Assembly: GCA_022925895.1 (NCBI GenBank)
Contig: JAKSYS010000283.1
Span: forward strand, 1 to 64,000
DNA length: 64,000 nt
DNA from: Fragilaria crotonensis
Lineage: Eukaryota; Bacillariophyta; Fragilariophyceae; Fragilariales; Fragilariaceae
Direction: 5' to 3'
Each line of letters starts with the position of its first letter. Within the stretch, counting starts at the first letter, position 1. The position numbers and the translations under genes were made by a program. This document shows, in pieces, positions 1 through 11,300 of the stretch. Below the pieces are notes generated by a model. That model was given only the letters and a program-made list of their open reading frames with translations, was not told where the DNA came from and made no database searches.

Positions 1-125
1 ACCTAATCCAATTTAGGTCCGTGTTTCGAGTACAGCTGGTAGTTAATAAGTAGTTATATTCTGAATTACTTAGCAATTTTGAATTTCCCTTAATTAAGGT
101 TGCACATACAAACGTACCATTAAAA

Positions 126-2638
126 ATGAGGAGAATGCCGAAGAAAGTTTTTGTTTGTCAGCAATCAACTCTTCAGGAGCAATTATTGCATCTGGAGTTC
201 ATCGTCAGCATGCCAAGGAACAGAGGAGGAGGGAGGTTCCGTGTGACTGATGACACAGCCGTTACAATCGGTGCTGATGTACAGGTACGAGCGGAGCATG
301 TTGCGGCTCTAAATATAACAAAGAAGAAGGAAAGTTCTGACGAGACGCGCAAATCGCACCGCCGTCGTCTTAAGAAAATGATACTTTGGTGGATGGCCGA
401 GTATCCAGAGTACTTCGAAGTTGGTACTCGTGTTCTGTCTGCAGAAGAGAAGGCAGACCCAATGAAATTCTACCACACATGTGACCGGGATATTGTTTAT
501 GAGGGACTTTGCGTTGACATGGTGTTATCCTACATGGCAGCGACAAAAAGGAAGCATCAGGATGGTGACAAAATTTACTGTTATGATCACATGCGCAAGA
601 TACATGATGCTATTCCGTTTGGTGCGAGAACAGTTAAACAGGTACTGTCATCATCATATCATTCTGAGATGGACAGTTTCCTCACGTCATTTAGGAAAGA
701 AACAGCGGATGCCCGCAGTCATGGCAATATTGACGAGAAGAAAGCTGATCCAATCAGCTTTTCCCTCTTCCGAATGATCCTTGTCTGGGCCATTGAAAGA
801 GGGAACATATTTGTCTGGGTGTGGACAATTCTGCAGTGGAATCTTATGGCCCGGTCCATATCAATTGACCCTTTGTCATTGCACAACATTTCGATATCAG
901 AGGATCATTTTGTCATTCGTCATGACTCAACAAAGTCAGACAAAGAAGGTTCCAAAATTCATAGCAAAGCAGTCTATTGTAACCCATTGGACTTTGTCTT
1001 ATGTCCAGGTGTCAGCTTGGGCGTCTGGCTATCGTTGAACCAGAACACATTTCAGGACAATTCTGAACGAATCTTCATTCGTCACGGTGCAAAGCTTGGA
1101 AGTGCTGCGCATCGGTACTGTGAGCAGCTTCTCATTATAATAAAAGCGTCCTGGGATATTGCACAAACGTACATAACAACTATGTCGGCACATGGCATAA
1201 GGAAGGGGAGTGCCACACATGTGGCATGCGCAACGACAGCCCCCCCCCACCAATAGCCTCAATTGCGAATCGGGGCGATTGGTCTCTGGGGAAAGTAGTT
1301 GATGTCTATTGGCAGTTTGCCGAGGTAGGTGACTCCTACCTCGGTCGCTGCCTATGTGGGCTGGACCCAAACCACAGTACTTTTTCCGTTCTGCCTCCTC
1401 ATTGGACATTTGACAACCCAGTTGAGGATGCAGACATCGGAGAGGGTTTACACCTTATGTACGGCGTCATTATTGAAAAACACCCAACCAGTATCGCGGT
1501 ACTGGTTCGGGTATTAGCTTCTGTGGCCTCCTATGCAGCGGATTGGTTGCTTGAAACGTCTGCGAGACATCGTGGACATCCGTTTACTGCAATACCCCTA
1601 CTACAAAACCAACCGCTTCTTCTTCGTTTGAAGGCAAAAGTCACGATTGAGGCTACTGAGCTGATGGCCAAGGCTACTGGTGTACCACCACATGTGATGC
1701 AATGAACCTCATGTCGTCGCTCCTAGAGCTATGTCAAACTACGCTACTTAGGGTAAATGAACAGCAGGCTGAGGTGGTAAGGCAGACTATTTTTGATGCT
1801 ATGGAACAACGTATACTCGACAACGGACAAATCAGTCGACACCAGATTGTCACCATACTTGATGAGTTCAGAGCGGGCATTTGGGATGATGTATGACAGC
1901 AAATTGATTTGATTCAAGCCCATCCAGGAAAAGTGCCACCACAGAATCCTCACAACGGTGCTGCTGCTGAGCGAATTGGTGCTGACAGTCGGGGCGGCAC
2001 ACTGTATGTGTACTCAGGTCGCTTCTGGGATGTCCCAGAGTCCTTCTTGTTTCCAGCCAGCATCAAGCGGGATGTCGGTTGGAAGTTGTGGCTTTCAGGA
2101 ATGCCGGCGTACAGAACAGAGGGTGAGAACGGTGCAGTTGTACACAATGCCATCAAGCCATTTCGAAAGTTCTTACCTGCCAGACTTCCCAAGAAAATTG
2201 CCGACATCTACAAGTTACATTGGCGACCTGTATATTTGATGATGGAACTGGGTATTGGCAAAATTCCTGAACAATTAACAGCTGCTATCGTGAATAATCT
2301 GGATGAGAGGGGAACGGAGCATCTGCAGGCAAGGGTGAGTTACATTTTTCAAAATGAGAAATTGCATCATCATGACTGGGTCATCGCCACTTGGGCAAGG
2401 TACCTGAGTCAAAGCATGATCATGCAAAGGGGTACCGAACAAGACAAGAGCTACTTACCAGCGCCCACGCATTTTAGCTAACCGACATCGTCCTGTGGGT
2501 CAAAAGCGTCGTGGGCCAAACCAGCAGAATGTCATTGCTGCTGAGCAGCCTCCAGCTCATCGACAACGTCGTCGTGGACCTCATGTAGCTCAGTTGATGG
2601 AAGAGGCAGCATCAAGTGAAAGTGATGAGGACGACTAG
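126..2638 (+). pseudogene. Crypton-like tyrosine recombinase, decayed
   Basis: The coding trace matches a Crypton-type tyrosine recombinase, the enzyme that cuts and rejoins DNA for this class of DNA transposon. The visible catalytic set is an Arg in NLMARS (about residue 242), the AHGIRKG box (H-x-x-R) near 1190-1205, and a candidate nucleophile Tyr in DVYWQF near 1300. A C-terminal domain follows (WKLWLSGMP, LHWRPVYLMME) and then a basic tail ending in acidic SESDEDD. The frame changes at a run of nine C (1240-1248), again near 1700, and again near 2440-2480; a TGA lies in frame at 1894-1896. The start is the first ATG, at 126. No target duplication or terminal repeats were found, which is usual for Cryptons. 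The product is a relic in this sequence, although the C-run break could be a sequencing error. Confidence 0.72.
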
Positions 2639-5032
2639 AGTGTTGATGGATTTGTCCCCGTGTCGCACATGGAGCCGGTAGTGCTGGTGCTGGTGCCGTG
2701 TTGTACGGTATCATCTTATGACATGGTGTTGTGAAACATCATGTCAAACAACTACTCCGAGTAATAGTTAGTGCACCTGTGTTTTTGTGTTTTTTCTTGT
2801 GCGTTTGCTTGTTCTGTTGCATTCACGAGTGTTCGGAAGTTTGGGAAGTGGTGTCAACTTCACCATAGGAATTATGAATGGGCATATATGCTCCTACATC
2901 TAAGTACTTTCTGAACTACATACATGTTCGTATTTTTTATCTTGCTTATCATTACATTACTCCATTGTCCTATAGCATATTGGTACCTTTTAGAATCATA
3001 CCTCCTCCATCGCTTATCAGGACTATGGAACGCCGGTTTCTCCGTGAACATTGCGGTGCTACAAGGATGAGGAGGTTCATTATTGACGCTTACAACCTGC
3101 AGACAAAACGTTTCTTAATCGGTGTTGCCTTCAAATAAGTGTTCCTATAATGCATGATTGCATCCAGATCCGCATGAGTCCACTCACATTATTAACACTA
3201 CTACTTACTATTTGGTGGTGTAACAATGCATCAATCAACAACATGGTGAAATACTTCATTCTTCCTGTGCAAAAATTATCTAGTCGTCATTGATGAAGCA
3301 GATATTGAAATTGAGTGCACATTGATGAGAGTTCATGAAATCTTGAGGTTGGTTTATAAGTGGGAGATCTGCAACCATGACCTTTGATGTGCCAAAGTGT
3401 TGTTTGCTCGTCCCATGATGTAGTATGTTTGATGATTGTGCTATGAGTAAGGTCAAAAAGAAAAATCCCATTCTGGAGCTTAATGCTCCACCGTGGATCA
3501 AACACTTTGAGGATTGCCAGGGGAATGCTGTGGGAAGTTGGCTTACACCTGATCATCCAAAGCAACGTTCTTGCTTGCTAGTCATTGTCCTCGGAAGGAG
3601 ACTGGCTGGCTGGCATCAATGTGTAGTAGTTCACAAGAATGTGATGGAAAATGCAAACTGATGCAAGGACTCCAATAACTTCTGTGTGGTACGTTGATAT
3701 ATGTCCACTGCTTCTGGACTGCAACCAGTTAGTACTTCCTATCCAGATGCAGAGCTTAATGCCCAAGGGTTTCAACCAACTTTGTTTGTAGTATGTGGTG
3801 AGGCACCACCGCAGACCAGCAAACAGCAATTCCCAATCAGTGTGTCACAGACTTCATAGATCATCCTCAAGCATCTGAGATAACCTGTAGGAGTTCCCTT
3901 CCCCATACTTGTGGTAGATTTAGGAGACAGAAATGCACTGGGAATGTTCTGACCTCTGAGGGAAGAGTACGTGTGATCAAAGGTTGAACTGTAGTAGCTA
4001 TGTTGGCAGGTCCTCAAGGTCCATCTGCGTCTGCTGTCTCCGTCAATGTGCACTACCACTGTCTGGAGGGGGGCGGATATTGGTGAAGGGTTCTTCTGCT
4101 TCCAAAGCTGAGCCAATAATTGTGTATACAACTGATTGAATGAGACATGAAGTTTTGTAAGTCCAGCCAGTTGCCTTGTCGTCTGTTTTAGACGTTTTTG
4201 TAGAGATAGTATGGAGGCCATTGTTTGCAATGGCAAACTTGGGACATTGTAAATGGTCGCCAAGGGCCTTTCCAAAGATTCCAAGTTGTCAAATTTGGTC
4301 TATCGTAATTGACACAATGAAAATTCGAGGCAATCATGACTCGTGATTCACCCTTAAGAAGATGCTGATCAAGACATTTGCTTACCGTTTGTCAAGTGTG
4401 ATCAGACTCGAAAAAGGCTTGCAAGTGAAGCTGGCCGTCGTCTTGATTGCCGTGACTTGATATGACGACAATAGATTATCCATAATATGAGCATCATCAT
4501 CACGGGGCAAGGGAACAATGGAGGTTGGGGAAAATTAAGCATTTCGTCTATTTGTGCCAAAACTGCTTAAGAATGCCAGCAGTCATTTGCATTCAAGGTG
4601 TGGTCACTCACCATACAACACCCCCTCATGGAGAAGGGGGCACCATACCCCGGGAGTATTGAGCCCAGGCATCCCTTCTGGGATTAGGTGTCCACATGCA
4701 TGTAAGACTTGCTTGATAAATCTGTTGTCCCATTTCTTGGAGAGACCAGAGGTCAGAGAAGTTGCCAATGTATTGTGATGTACCAATATGGCTGAGTGAT
4801 TAGTGTTGTGGTTAAACTGAAGAGAAACCTCAATGGGATAAGGATGCCATTTTGCCAGAGAAATTCTCTTCCAACGTATGTAGTACCTGGTTTGCTTCCT
4901 ACACAGGAGCCAAGGCAATCTACCATTCCTGCAAATTTCCCTCTTTTTCATGCACCTCTATCGTCCACACACATTAATTGAGCCATACAATATATTGCAA
5001 TACTTCAGAACAACTCGTTTTGAAGTATTGTA
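2639..5032. other. Gene-poor region with unrecognised coding-like fragments
   Basis: No recognisable gene. On the minus strand several partly open stretches (about 4604-4951, 3772-4284, 3280-3565) read like old protein sequence; one holds LSKKWDNRFIKQVLHACG. I could not assign them to a family. They may be a decayed transposon next to the Crypton relic. Plus-strand ORFs here are short and look like chance. Confidence 0.3.
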
Positions 5033-5206
5033 GTGTCGGACAATACACCCCTGCACCGACCTTCTGATTACCAACCTGTCGATCTTGTCGAACACCGACC
5101 ATCTGATTATCGACCTACCGATTACAGATCTACTACCGCTTTCTGTCTTACTGACTACGTACCGTTCTATCGAATACCGAAGTACTGTTTACCATCTTTC
5201 CGATGC
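5033..5206. repeat. Degenerate ACCGA-rich minisatellite, left part
   Basis: The stretch repeats variants of ACCGATTACC and CTACCGA without a strict period. The same kind of sequence resumes at 16600-16870, on the far side of the hAT element, so this is one array split by the insertion. Confidence 0.6.
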
Positions 5207-5214
5207 GTCTGTCC
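5207..5214. repeat. hAT target-site duplication, left copy
   Basis: GTCTGTCC sits immediately outside the left terminal repeat and is repeated exactly at 16592-16599. Eight bases is the standard hAT duplication length. Confidence 0.88.
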
Positions 5215-5254
5215 CAGGCCGTGTTATTTGGGTTTTTAACCCCAAAACCCACAT
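5215..5254. repeat. hAT terminal inverted repeat, left end
   Basis: It starts CAGGCCGTGTTATTTGGG and continues with a C-rich/A-rich block. The inverse at the right end reads CAGGCCGTGACATTTGGG. The match is imperfect after the first nine bases. Confidence 0.75.
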
Positions 5255-5400
5255 TTATTAGCTTTATTGGGGGTTAATTGGGGGTTTGTTTGGGGGTAGT
5301 ACCGATTACAGAGCTTGTCAATGCCGTATTTCACGCCAGAAATGCGACGCGGAACAACACTAAATACACTCCGATGAACATCCATTACATTAGGCATTAG

Positions 5401-5699
5401 CTAACTGGTGTGTGCAATTCCAAGCAATTCAAAGTATTGCTTGCTGTGTAGAATTCCCTCGAGGGAGAAATCAGTGAGACTAGCACGGTAATCGTCCTTT
5501 TCCCAATTGATCAAGAAGGAAAAATCAGACTCCACAGACGCAGTACCTGGGAAAAGAGATGCAAGGCCACCAAAGAATCTCTTGAACAGTGCAAATTGGT
5601 TGTCATCAAATGGGGCCCACGCTTCAACAAATGAGCTCGAGTGCTTCTCAGTGTGAACAAGGGCCTTGATACGTGCATTTTGACTAATGAGTCTTTCAT
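5401..5699 (-). pseudogene. hAT-like transposase, C-terminal part
   Basis: On the minus strand the reading ends in a dimerisation-like region with ASVESDFS, WEKDDYR and DFSLEGILHSKQ, stopping at 5401-5403. Joining this piece directly to the sequence right of the LINE (from 14392 leftward, counting one target copy) keeps the frame across DALEKLFNDMKDS. That shows this part and the 14393-16399 part were one gene before the LINE landed. At least one frame change lies within this part, so it was already decaying or has decayed since. Confidence 0.8.
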
Positions 5700-5716
5700 A
5701 TCATTGAAAAGTTTCT
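5700..5716. repeat. LINE target-site duplication, left copy
   Basis: The 17 bases ATCATTGAAAAGTTTCT are repeated exactly at 14376-14392. They lie within the hAT transposase coding sequence, so they mark the LINE insertion point. Confidence 0.92.
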
Positions 5717-5805
5717 TCACAATTTCTTACTAAAAAATCTGCGAATACCGAACCGTCCGTCAACCGTTTTCTCGTAGCAACTGTAAGAAGTTGTCACGTA
5801 CCACC

Positions 5806-8373
5806 ATGTCCAATGGAACGGGACCTCCACCGGCCCTTGGCAGCCATCCTAATGGCATCGATATCACCGACCCTAAGTACGCGTTCAACACCGAAGACTG
5901 GATTGAAACACCTAGACAATTCCCCGAAGCGTTCATAAATGGCACCACGATGACTCTTCGAAAGGAAAATGACTCCGCCTACCAGCAGGTTGGCAATCCA
6001 TCGACATGGGAGAGGTACATCACCTTCGGATATCACGCGTACGACCACTGTTTTCAATTTGAAACACAATGGGAAAGGATGAAAATGAACGAGAAAGACG
6101 CACTAACCTTCATCTGGAAAGTTTACTCATACCATCTAAACCGCGCGTTAGATATGCCAACGAAGCTCGAGCGATGGGCAATCGACATAGCTCGACCATA
6201 TCTACTGAATAACACACCATCCGCACTAACTCCTGACACCAGTGACCCACGGAACGCCCGAATGACATATGAAGAACCAGAATGCATGGACCATGACGAT
6301 GAGATGGACTCCAAACCTCCGGCGCGAGACTGGAGCCTTGTCGGACGCAAACACAAGCTCAAACCCAACAAAGTCGCCACACAGACCCCCCTCCCATCCT
6401 CTCCCACACGACCAACCGCAACAGACGAACCACCACTGACCCAACCTCCCACAACTCAAGGACCTCCAACAGGACCCGGAATGCGCAACAATCATATCCA
6501 TGAGGATACCTTCGTTCATATGAACGACGGGACACTACGGATCACGGTAAAGTGGAAACCAGAGAACTACGATGACCTTATTGACGACCAAGACAAATGG
6601 AACTACGAAGCAACGGACCTCATCCACTATCTACTCAGCACAGCCACAGATGCAGTCATTTACCCATGGAAAACAGCACCAGGAGCGGCTATCGCAATTC
6701 CTTTTATTGACTTAACACCGGACAATCTACCTGACTATCTCGGAACACGCACTCTCCCTCTTCGTTCGCCGAAGATGTTCGTCTTCAGTTTCCGCCTATG
6801 CCTTACCGCCGGCCCGAGCAAATGGCTTAAACACCCCAACACGAAAAGAAACCTGGATCACCACCATGCGGAACTCAGCATTTCAAATGCGTCAAGTGAC
6901 AGTGGCGAACCAACACCGGTAGGGTACATTTTCTTCAAACATCCCATATTTACTCAACGCTTCTTCTACTTGAAGGAACTGAGACGCAAACTCCCACCAA
7001 CAACCCCTTTCTTCGATCTCGCTCTTGTCAGGAAAACACCAACTGGACGAACAGTACCACACTTGGTAGTGAAGTGCGGAGAAAACCATGCCGGAGCCCT
7101 CACTGAAATTCTATCGGCTCACCTGAATGGCACGGAAACCTCAGTGTTCCTGGGACGACTCATGATATCCAAAATGGCGACGGATGAAGTTGATGCACTA
7201 TTTCAAACTCACGCCGATTTTGTAACAAGTATTCGGTGCCTCTCTCTCTCTCCACTGGTCCAAAATATCGACAGGGTTCGCACTGAGTATCGGAAAGAAG
7301 GAAATCACCTCAGCACTGCAAGGATTTGGGCCAAAACGTTAGTGGATGAAGATGGCAATAGTCTACAATGTGACGTTGAAAACGGCGGCAACAACCAACG
7401 CGCTCAACTTCTGGTTCCGGTTAAACATCTGAACAAGGCCCAAACAGCACTGAAAGAATACAAAGAAGCCATTTCGCCATTCAACCTCCGGGAGAATAGC
7501 TTCACAGAAAGAATCAACCAGGCCCATCCAGAGGAGATATATGTTCCGACCGCGGTTGCACACCATAACTTGGATCTTATCAAAGGTCTAAGTCCAACTA
7601 CAACCTGGGAAAACGCTCCGGCATCTATTCGACAACCTCCTGGGGCATCTCCTCTATTGCCATACCGCCCACCAAACACTGCAAAACCAAGTCAGGCTCA
7701 ACACCCATCAACAACGCAGCAAGCGCAGCCGCACTTCCCTGACCTGTCACCCCGATTCAAAAATAAAAATGATACTCAACACCTCGAACCCACTCAACAA
7801 TCTTTATCGGACACCAACACAACAAGCTCATTAATGACGAAATCATTGGCGACACAACAAAGATTCCAGGATTTGGAAAACATCATACGTCAACAGAATA
7901 CTGAGATTCGATCACATCAAACGGAATTTAAGAAAGTGAACACAAGGTTCGACGGGTTGGAAGAACGGGTATTCACTGCCATGACTTTTTGCAAAGATAC
8001 TTCACAAAATGTTCTCGAGCTCAGGAAAGAAACAAATGAGAACATACTCGGAATGCGGCAGGAAGCAGCGACACAGGCTCAAGAATTTCGGACCGCGTTC
8101 GAACACGTGACACGTCTCATCAGCGCACTGGCAACCCAAACAGCACCCGACTCAGACTCGGAGCACTCGGCAGGTAGCACGCAATCAGACAGTATGTCAG
8201 TACAATCACTCGATACAACAAAACAGGGCACATCACCACGGAAAAAGAAAGGAAAACGCACCATTCACCAATCAGAACTCGACTCTATCAGAAAACACCC
8301 AGACTCCAAACACGATCAGGACCCAAGTGCCCAATACAACTCAGACAGCACACCTGACGCCGGGGACACGTAA
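5806..8373 (+). CDS. LINE ORF1 protein
   Basis: 855 residues starting at ACCACCATGT, the first in-frame ATG. The family role of ORF1p is to bind element RNA and chaperone reverse transcription, but I see no RRM, esterase or CCHC knuckle. An N-terminal block (about 1-150) is followed by a Pro/Thr-rich linker (about 190-220). A larger folded-looking region spans about 225-600. A Pro/Gln-rich stretch leads into a predicted coiled coil (about 680-770: FQDLENIIRQQNTE, then heptad-like ELRKETNENILGMRQEAATQ). The tail is Ser/Asp-rich with a basic patch (RKKKGKR). The stop codon overlaps the ORF2 start as TAATG. Length and domain content are unlike textbook ORF1 proteins. Confidence 0.88.
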   Translation: MSNGTGPPPALGSHPNGIDITDPKYAFNTEDWIETPRQFPEAFINGTTMTLRKENDSAYQQVGNPSTWERYITFGYHAYDHCFQFETQWERMKMNEKDALTFIWKVYSYHLNRALDMPTKLERWAIDIARPYLLNNTPSALTPDTSDPRNARMTYEEPECMDHDDEMDSKPPARDWSLVGRKHKLKPNKVATQTPLPSSPTRPTATDEPPLTQPPTTQGPPTGPGMRNNHIHEDTFVHMNDGTLRITVKWKPENYDDLIDDQDKWNYEATDLIHYLLSTATDAVIYPWKTAPGAAIAIPFIDLTPDNLPDYLGTRTLPLRSPKMFVFSFRLCLTAGPSKWLKHPNTKRNLDHHHAELSISNASSDSGEPTPVGYIFFKHPIFTQRFFYLKELRRKLPPTTPFFDLALVRKTPTGRTVPHLVVKCGENHAGALTEILSAHLNGTETSVFLGRLMISKMATDEVDALFQTHADFVTSIRCLSLSPLVQNIDRVRTEYRKEGNHLSTARIWAKTLVDEDGNSLQCDVENGGNNQRAQLLVPVKHLNKAQTALKEYKEAISPFNLRENSFTERINQAHPEEIYVPTAVAHHNLDLIKGLSPTTTWENAPASIRQPPGASPLLPYRPPNTAKPSQAQHPSTTQQAQPHFPDLSPRFKNKNDTQHLEPTQQSLSDTNTTSSLMTKSLATQQRFQDLENIIRQQNTEIRSHQTEFKKVNTRFDGLEERVFTAMTFCKDTSQNVLELRKETNENILGMRQEAATQAQEFRTAFEHVTRLISALATQTAPDSDSEHSAGSTQSDSMSVQSLDTTKQGTSPRKKKGKRTIHQSELDSIRKHPDSKHDQDPSAQYNSDSTPDAGDT

Positions 8374-11300
8374 TGAAACAAAGTACCATAACCAACTCAG
8401 AGGCGCACACAGTAACTATAACACCCGAACCTTCCACTCCTGCAATTACTAACCCCACCATGACTCGTACAACCACTCCCAGCCGCATTGAACCCACACT
8501 CCCACCACCTCCTCCACAAAACGCCCGACCAGGGCGAGCGTACTCCCATGCGATCGAGATTGACATGGAAAGCCATTATGGCAAATCACATACACAGAAA
8601 TCAGACACCGACATTCGAATTTTCTTCCAAAATGTGAAAGGACTAACATATAGCGCATCGGGAGAAGACTACGACTACTACGTCACGAGCACAAGATCTC
8701 TTGATGCCGACATCGTGGGAATGGCGGAAACCAATACAGCGTGGACACACCCACACCTTCAATCACTATTCCAATCACGCGCCCGGCAGCATATGAACTC
8801 GGTCAAAGTCTCCTTCAGTTCTCCCACACAAACTATTGATCCGATCCCAGAAAAAGAAACATTTCAATCAGGAGGCACGGTCACTTTTTCCGCCGGTACA
8901 TTAGTGCCAATGGTGCATGGAAACGACATCAAGGACCCATCGGGACTCGGTCGTTGGAGCGGACACACTCTCAGAGGGAAAGACAACAAACATCTAAGTA
9001 TAATCACAGCATACAGAGTGTGCACAGGATCCATCCAGACCTCACACATAGGAAGCGCCTTTAATCGGGAATACGAACACCATCGATCAAGCGGCATTTG
9101 TTCTCCAAGTCCACGGAAAATCATCCTACAAGACTTGAAGCACACCATCATCCAACTCCAAACGACAGGAAACTCAATATTGCTCATGCTCGACTCCAAC
9201 TCACTGATAGAAGAAGATCGAGATCTCCAGGAAATGATTGCATCATGCGATCTCCATGACCTTCACCACACACACCCAGCGCCATCTACGTACTTGGGAT
9301 CCTCGAGGCGCCGGATCGACCACATGCTTGGATGCTCCAACGTAGCACATAGCATGACCGGTTCAGGATCATTATCATATTTGGAGGGCCCACAATCGGA
9401 CCACCGCGGCCTGTTTGTCGACATCAACCATCGCTCAATCCTTGGGGTTTTAAAAGCCACTCCGGCCATCCAATCTGCGACCTCCCGAATATTGAAATCA
9501 GGCAACCCAGCAACAGTTGAGCTATACCAAAAAGCAATGCGATCATATTACAAAGATCACAATATGGTTGACAGAATGCAGAACATCTTCACAAACGCAG
9601 ACCAGATGGCCACACCAGACCTTCGACATGCTCTAGAGAAATGGGACCAAGACCAAGGACGAGCAATGCGACACGCAGAAGCCAGTTTATCAAAACCGCC
9701 AAAACCATACGCATGGTCTCCAACCCTCCGGAATGCAGGCATCGTCTACAGGTACTGGAGACTACGACTCAGCGCAACGAAACACAACCTGGACTACAGC
9801 ACCACCTTCGATAGAATGGAGACTCTTGTACGCCAACATGACAGCACGTTCGAACTTCCACTACGAAAGTTAGCGCATCTACAGTCGCAAGAAGTACAAA
9901 CCCACCTCAACTCCGCACAAAAGCACCTCAGGGAATGCCAACGACGCGCAGGCGACATCAGATTCAAAAGCTATCTAGATCTTCTGGCGACCTATGTAAA
10001 TGACGGGGATACACATACCCAAAAAGACTCTCTTCGAAAAGCAAAAATAGTCCAAAACACAATAAAATCGGAAAGAACAAAAGTTATGTACGCCAACATT
10101 CGCAGGGTGGTTAAGCCGGAGCAACATGGCGGATTGAACAGAGTCCTCGTCCCTCGGCATAGACGGCACACAGAATCAAACGCGGAGCTACCAGCAGACT
10201 ACCAACACTTCCTAGCAACCACAGATCCTGAAGACATAATATGGGACACGCTTCTCGACAAGGCCTCGATAGAGGAAAATCTCCTTCGGTACAATCGAAA
10301 CTCTTTCAGGGCAGCGTCCGCATCGCCATGTGGAGCAGGGGACATACACCAGCTACTTACCTTTAATAGCTTATCAAAGGCTGCGTCCGAAGTTCTTTCC
10401 GGCTCTCTCCCAAGATCATGGCAGGGAAAAGACGCCCTCCTGAGAGAATTCTTAACATCGTTCGCGCTCCCCGACTCAGTAAAGCAAACAGCATCAATCT
10501 CTACAGAGGTAAAAGAAGATGACGTGAAGTATGGCTTCGGGAAATGGAAAGAGAGTACTTCGACGTCACCGTCCGGCCGACACCTCGGACATTACAAAGC
10601 CATTGTAAGGGACGAATGCCTTTTGAAGTGTATGACTCAATTCCTGCATGTCGTCATCAATCGCGGCATCACAATGACTCGGTGGTGCAACGCAGTCAGT
10701 ATTATGATAGAAAAAGATGCTGGAGTACCAAAGATAACCCGACTCAGAATCATACATCTTTTCGAAGCGGATTTCAACTTCTTTCTTAAATTGATATGGG
10801 GTTCAAGACTCGTAAAAAGGGCGGTACAACTGGATCTATTAAACAATGGACAACATGGATCGGTGCCAAAACGTACAGCGATGGATCCGATCATGCTGAC
10901 TCAGTTGACTACGGACCTATGTCGCATCCTGAAGCACAATCATGCAAGGTTCGACAACGACGCCAGCGCATGCTACGATAGGATCATCGTGACCCTGGGA
11001 ATGCTAGCAGCACGCAGATGTGGAATGCCAGAGAATGCGGTGAGGTCCCACGCTGACAGCCTACGCCTCATGAAATATACAGTGAAAACGGCGCATGGGA
11101 TCTCAGAAGACAACTATAGAGGAACAGCATTCTCACCTCTGTTTGGCACCGGTCAGGGGAGCGGCGCCTCACCTTCGGTGTGGTTGACATTGGTCGTGGT
11201 ACTCATGAACACTCTTGATAGGATGATTCCGGAACGAATGGAATTCCTATCGCCAGACTCCCAAATGTCGCACTCCCGTCTTATCGACGCGTTCGTGGAC

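Noticed and set aside
5033-5239. 68-aa ORF rich in RPSDY/RPTDY
   Set aside because: A translation of the ACCGA minisatellite that runs into the hAT terminal repeat; not a gene.
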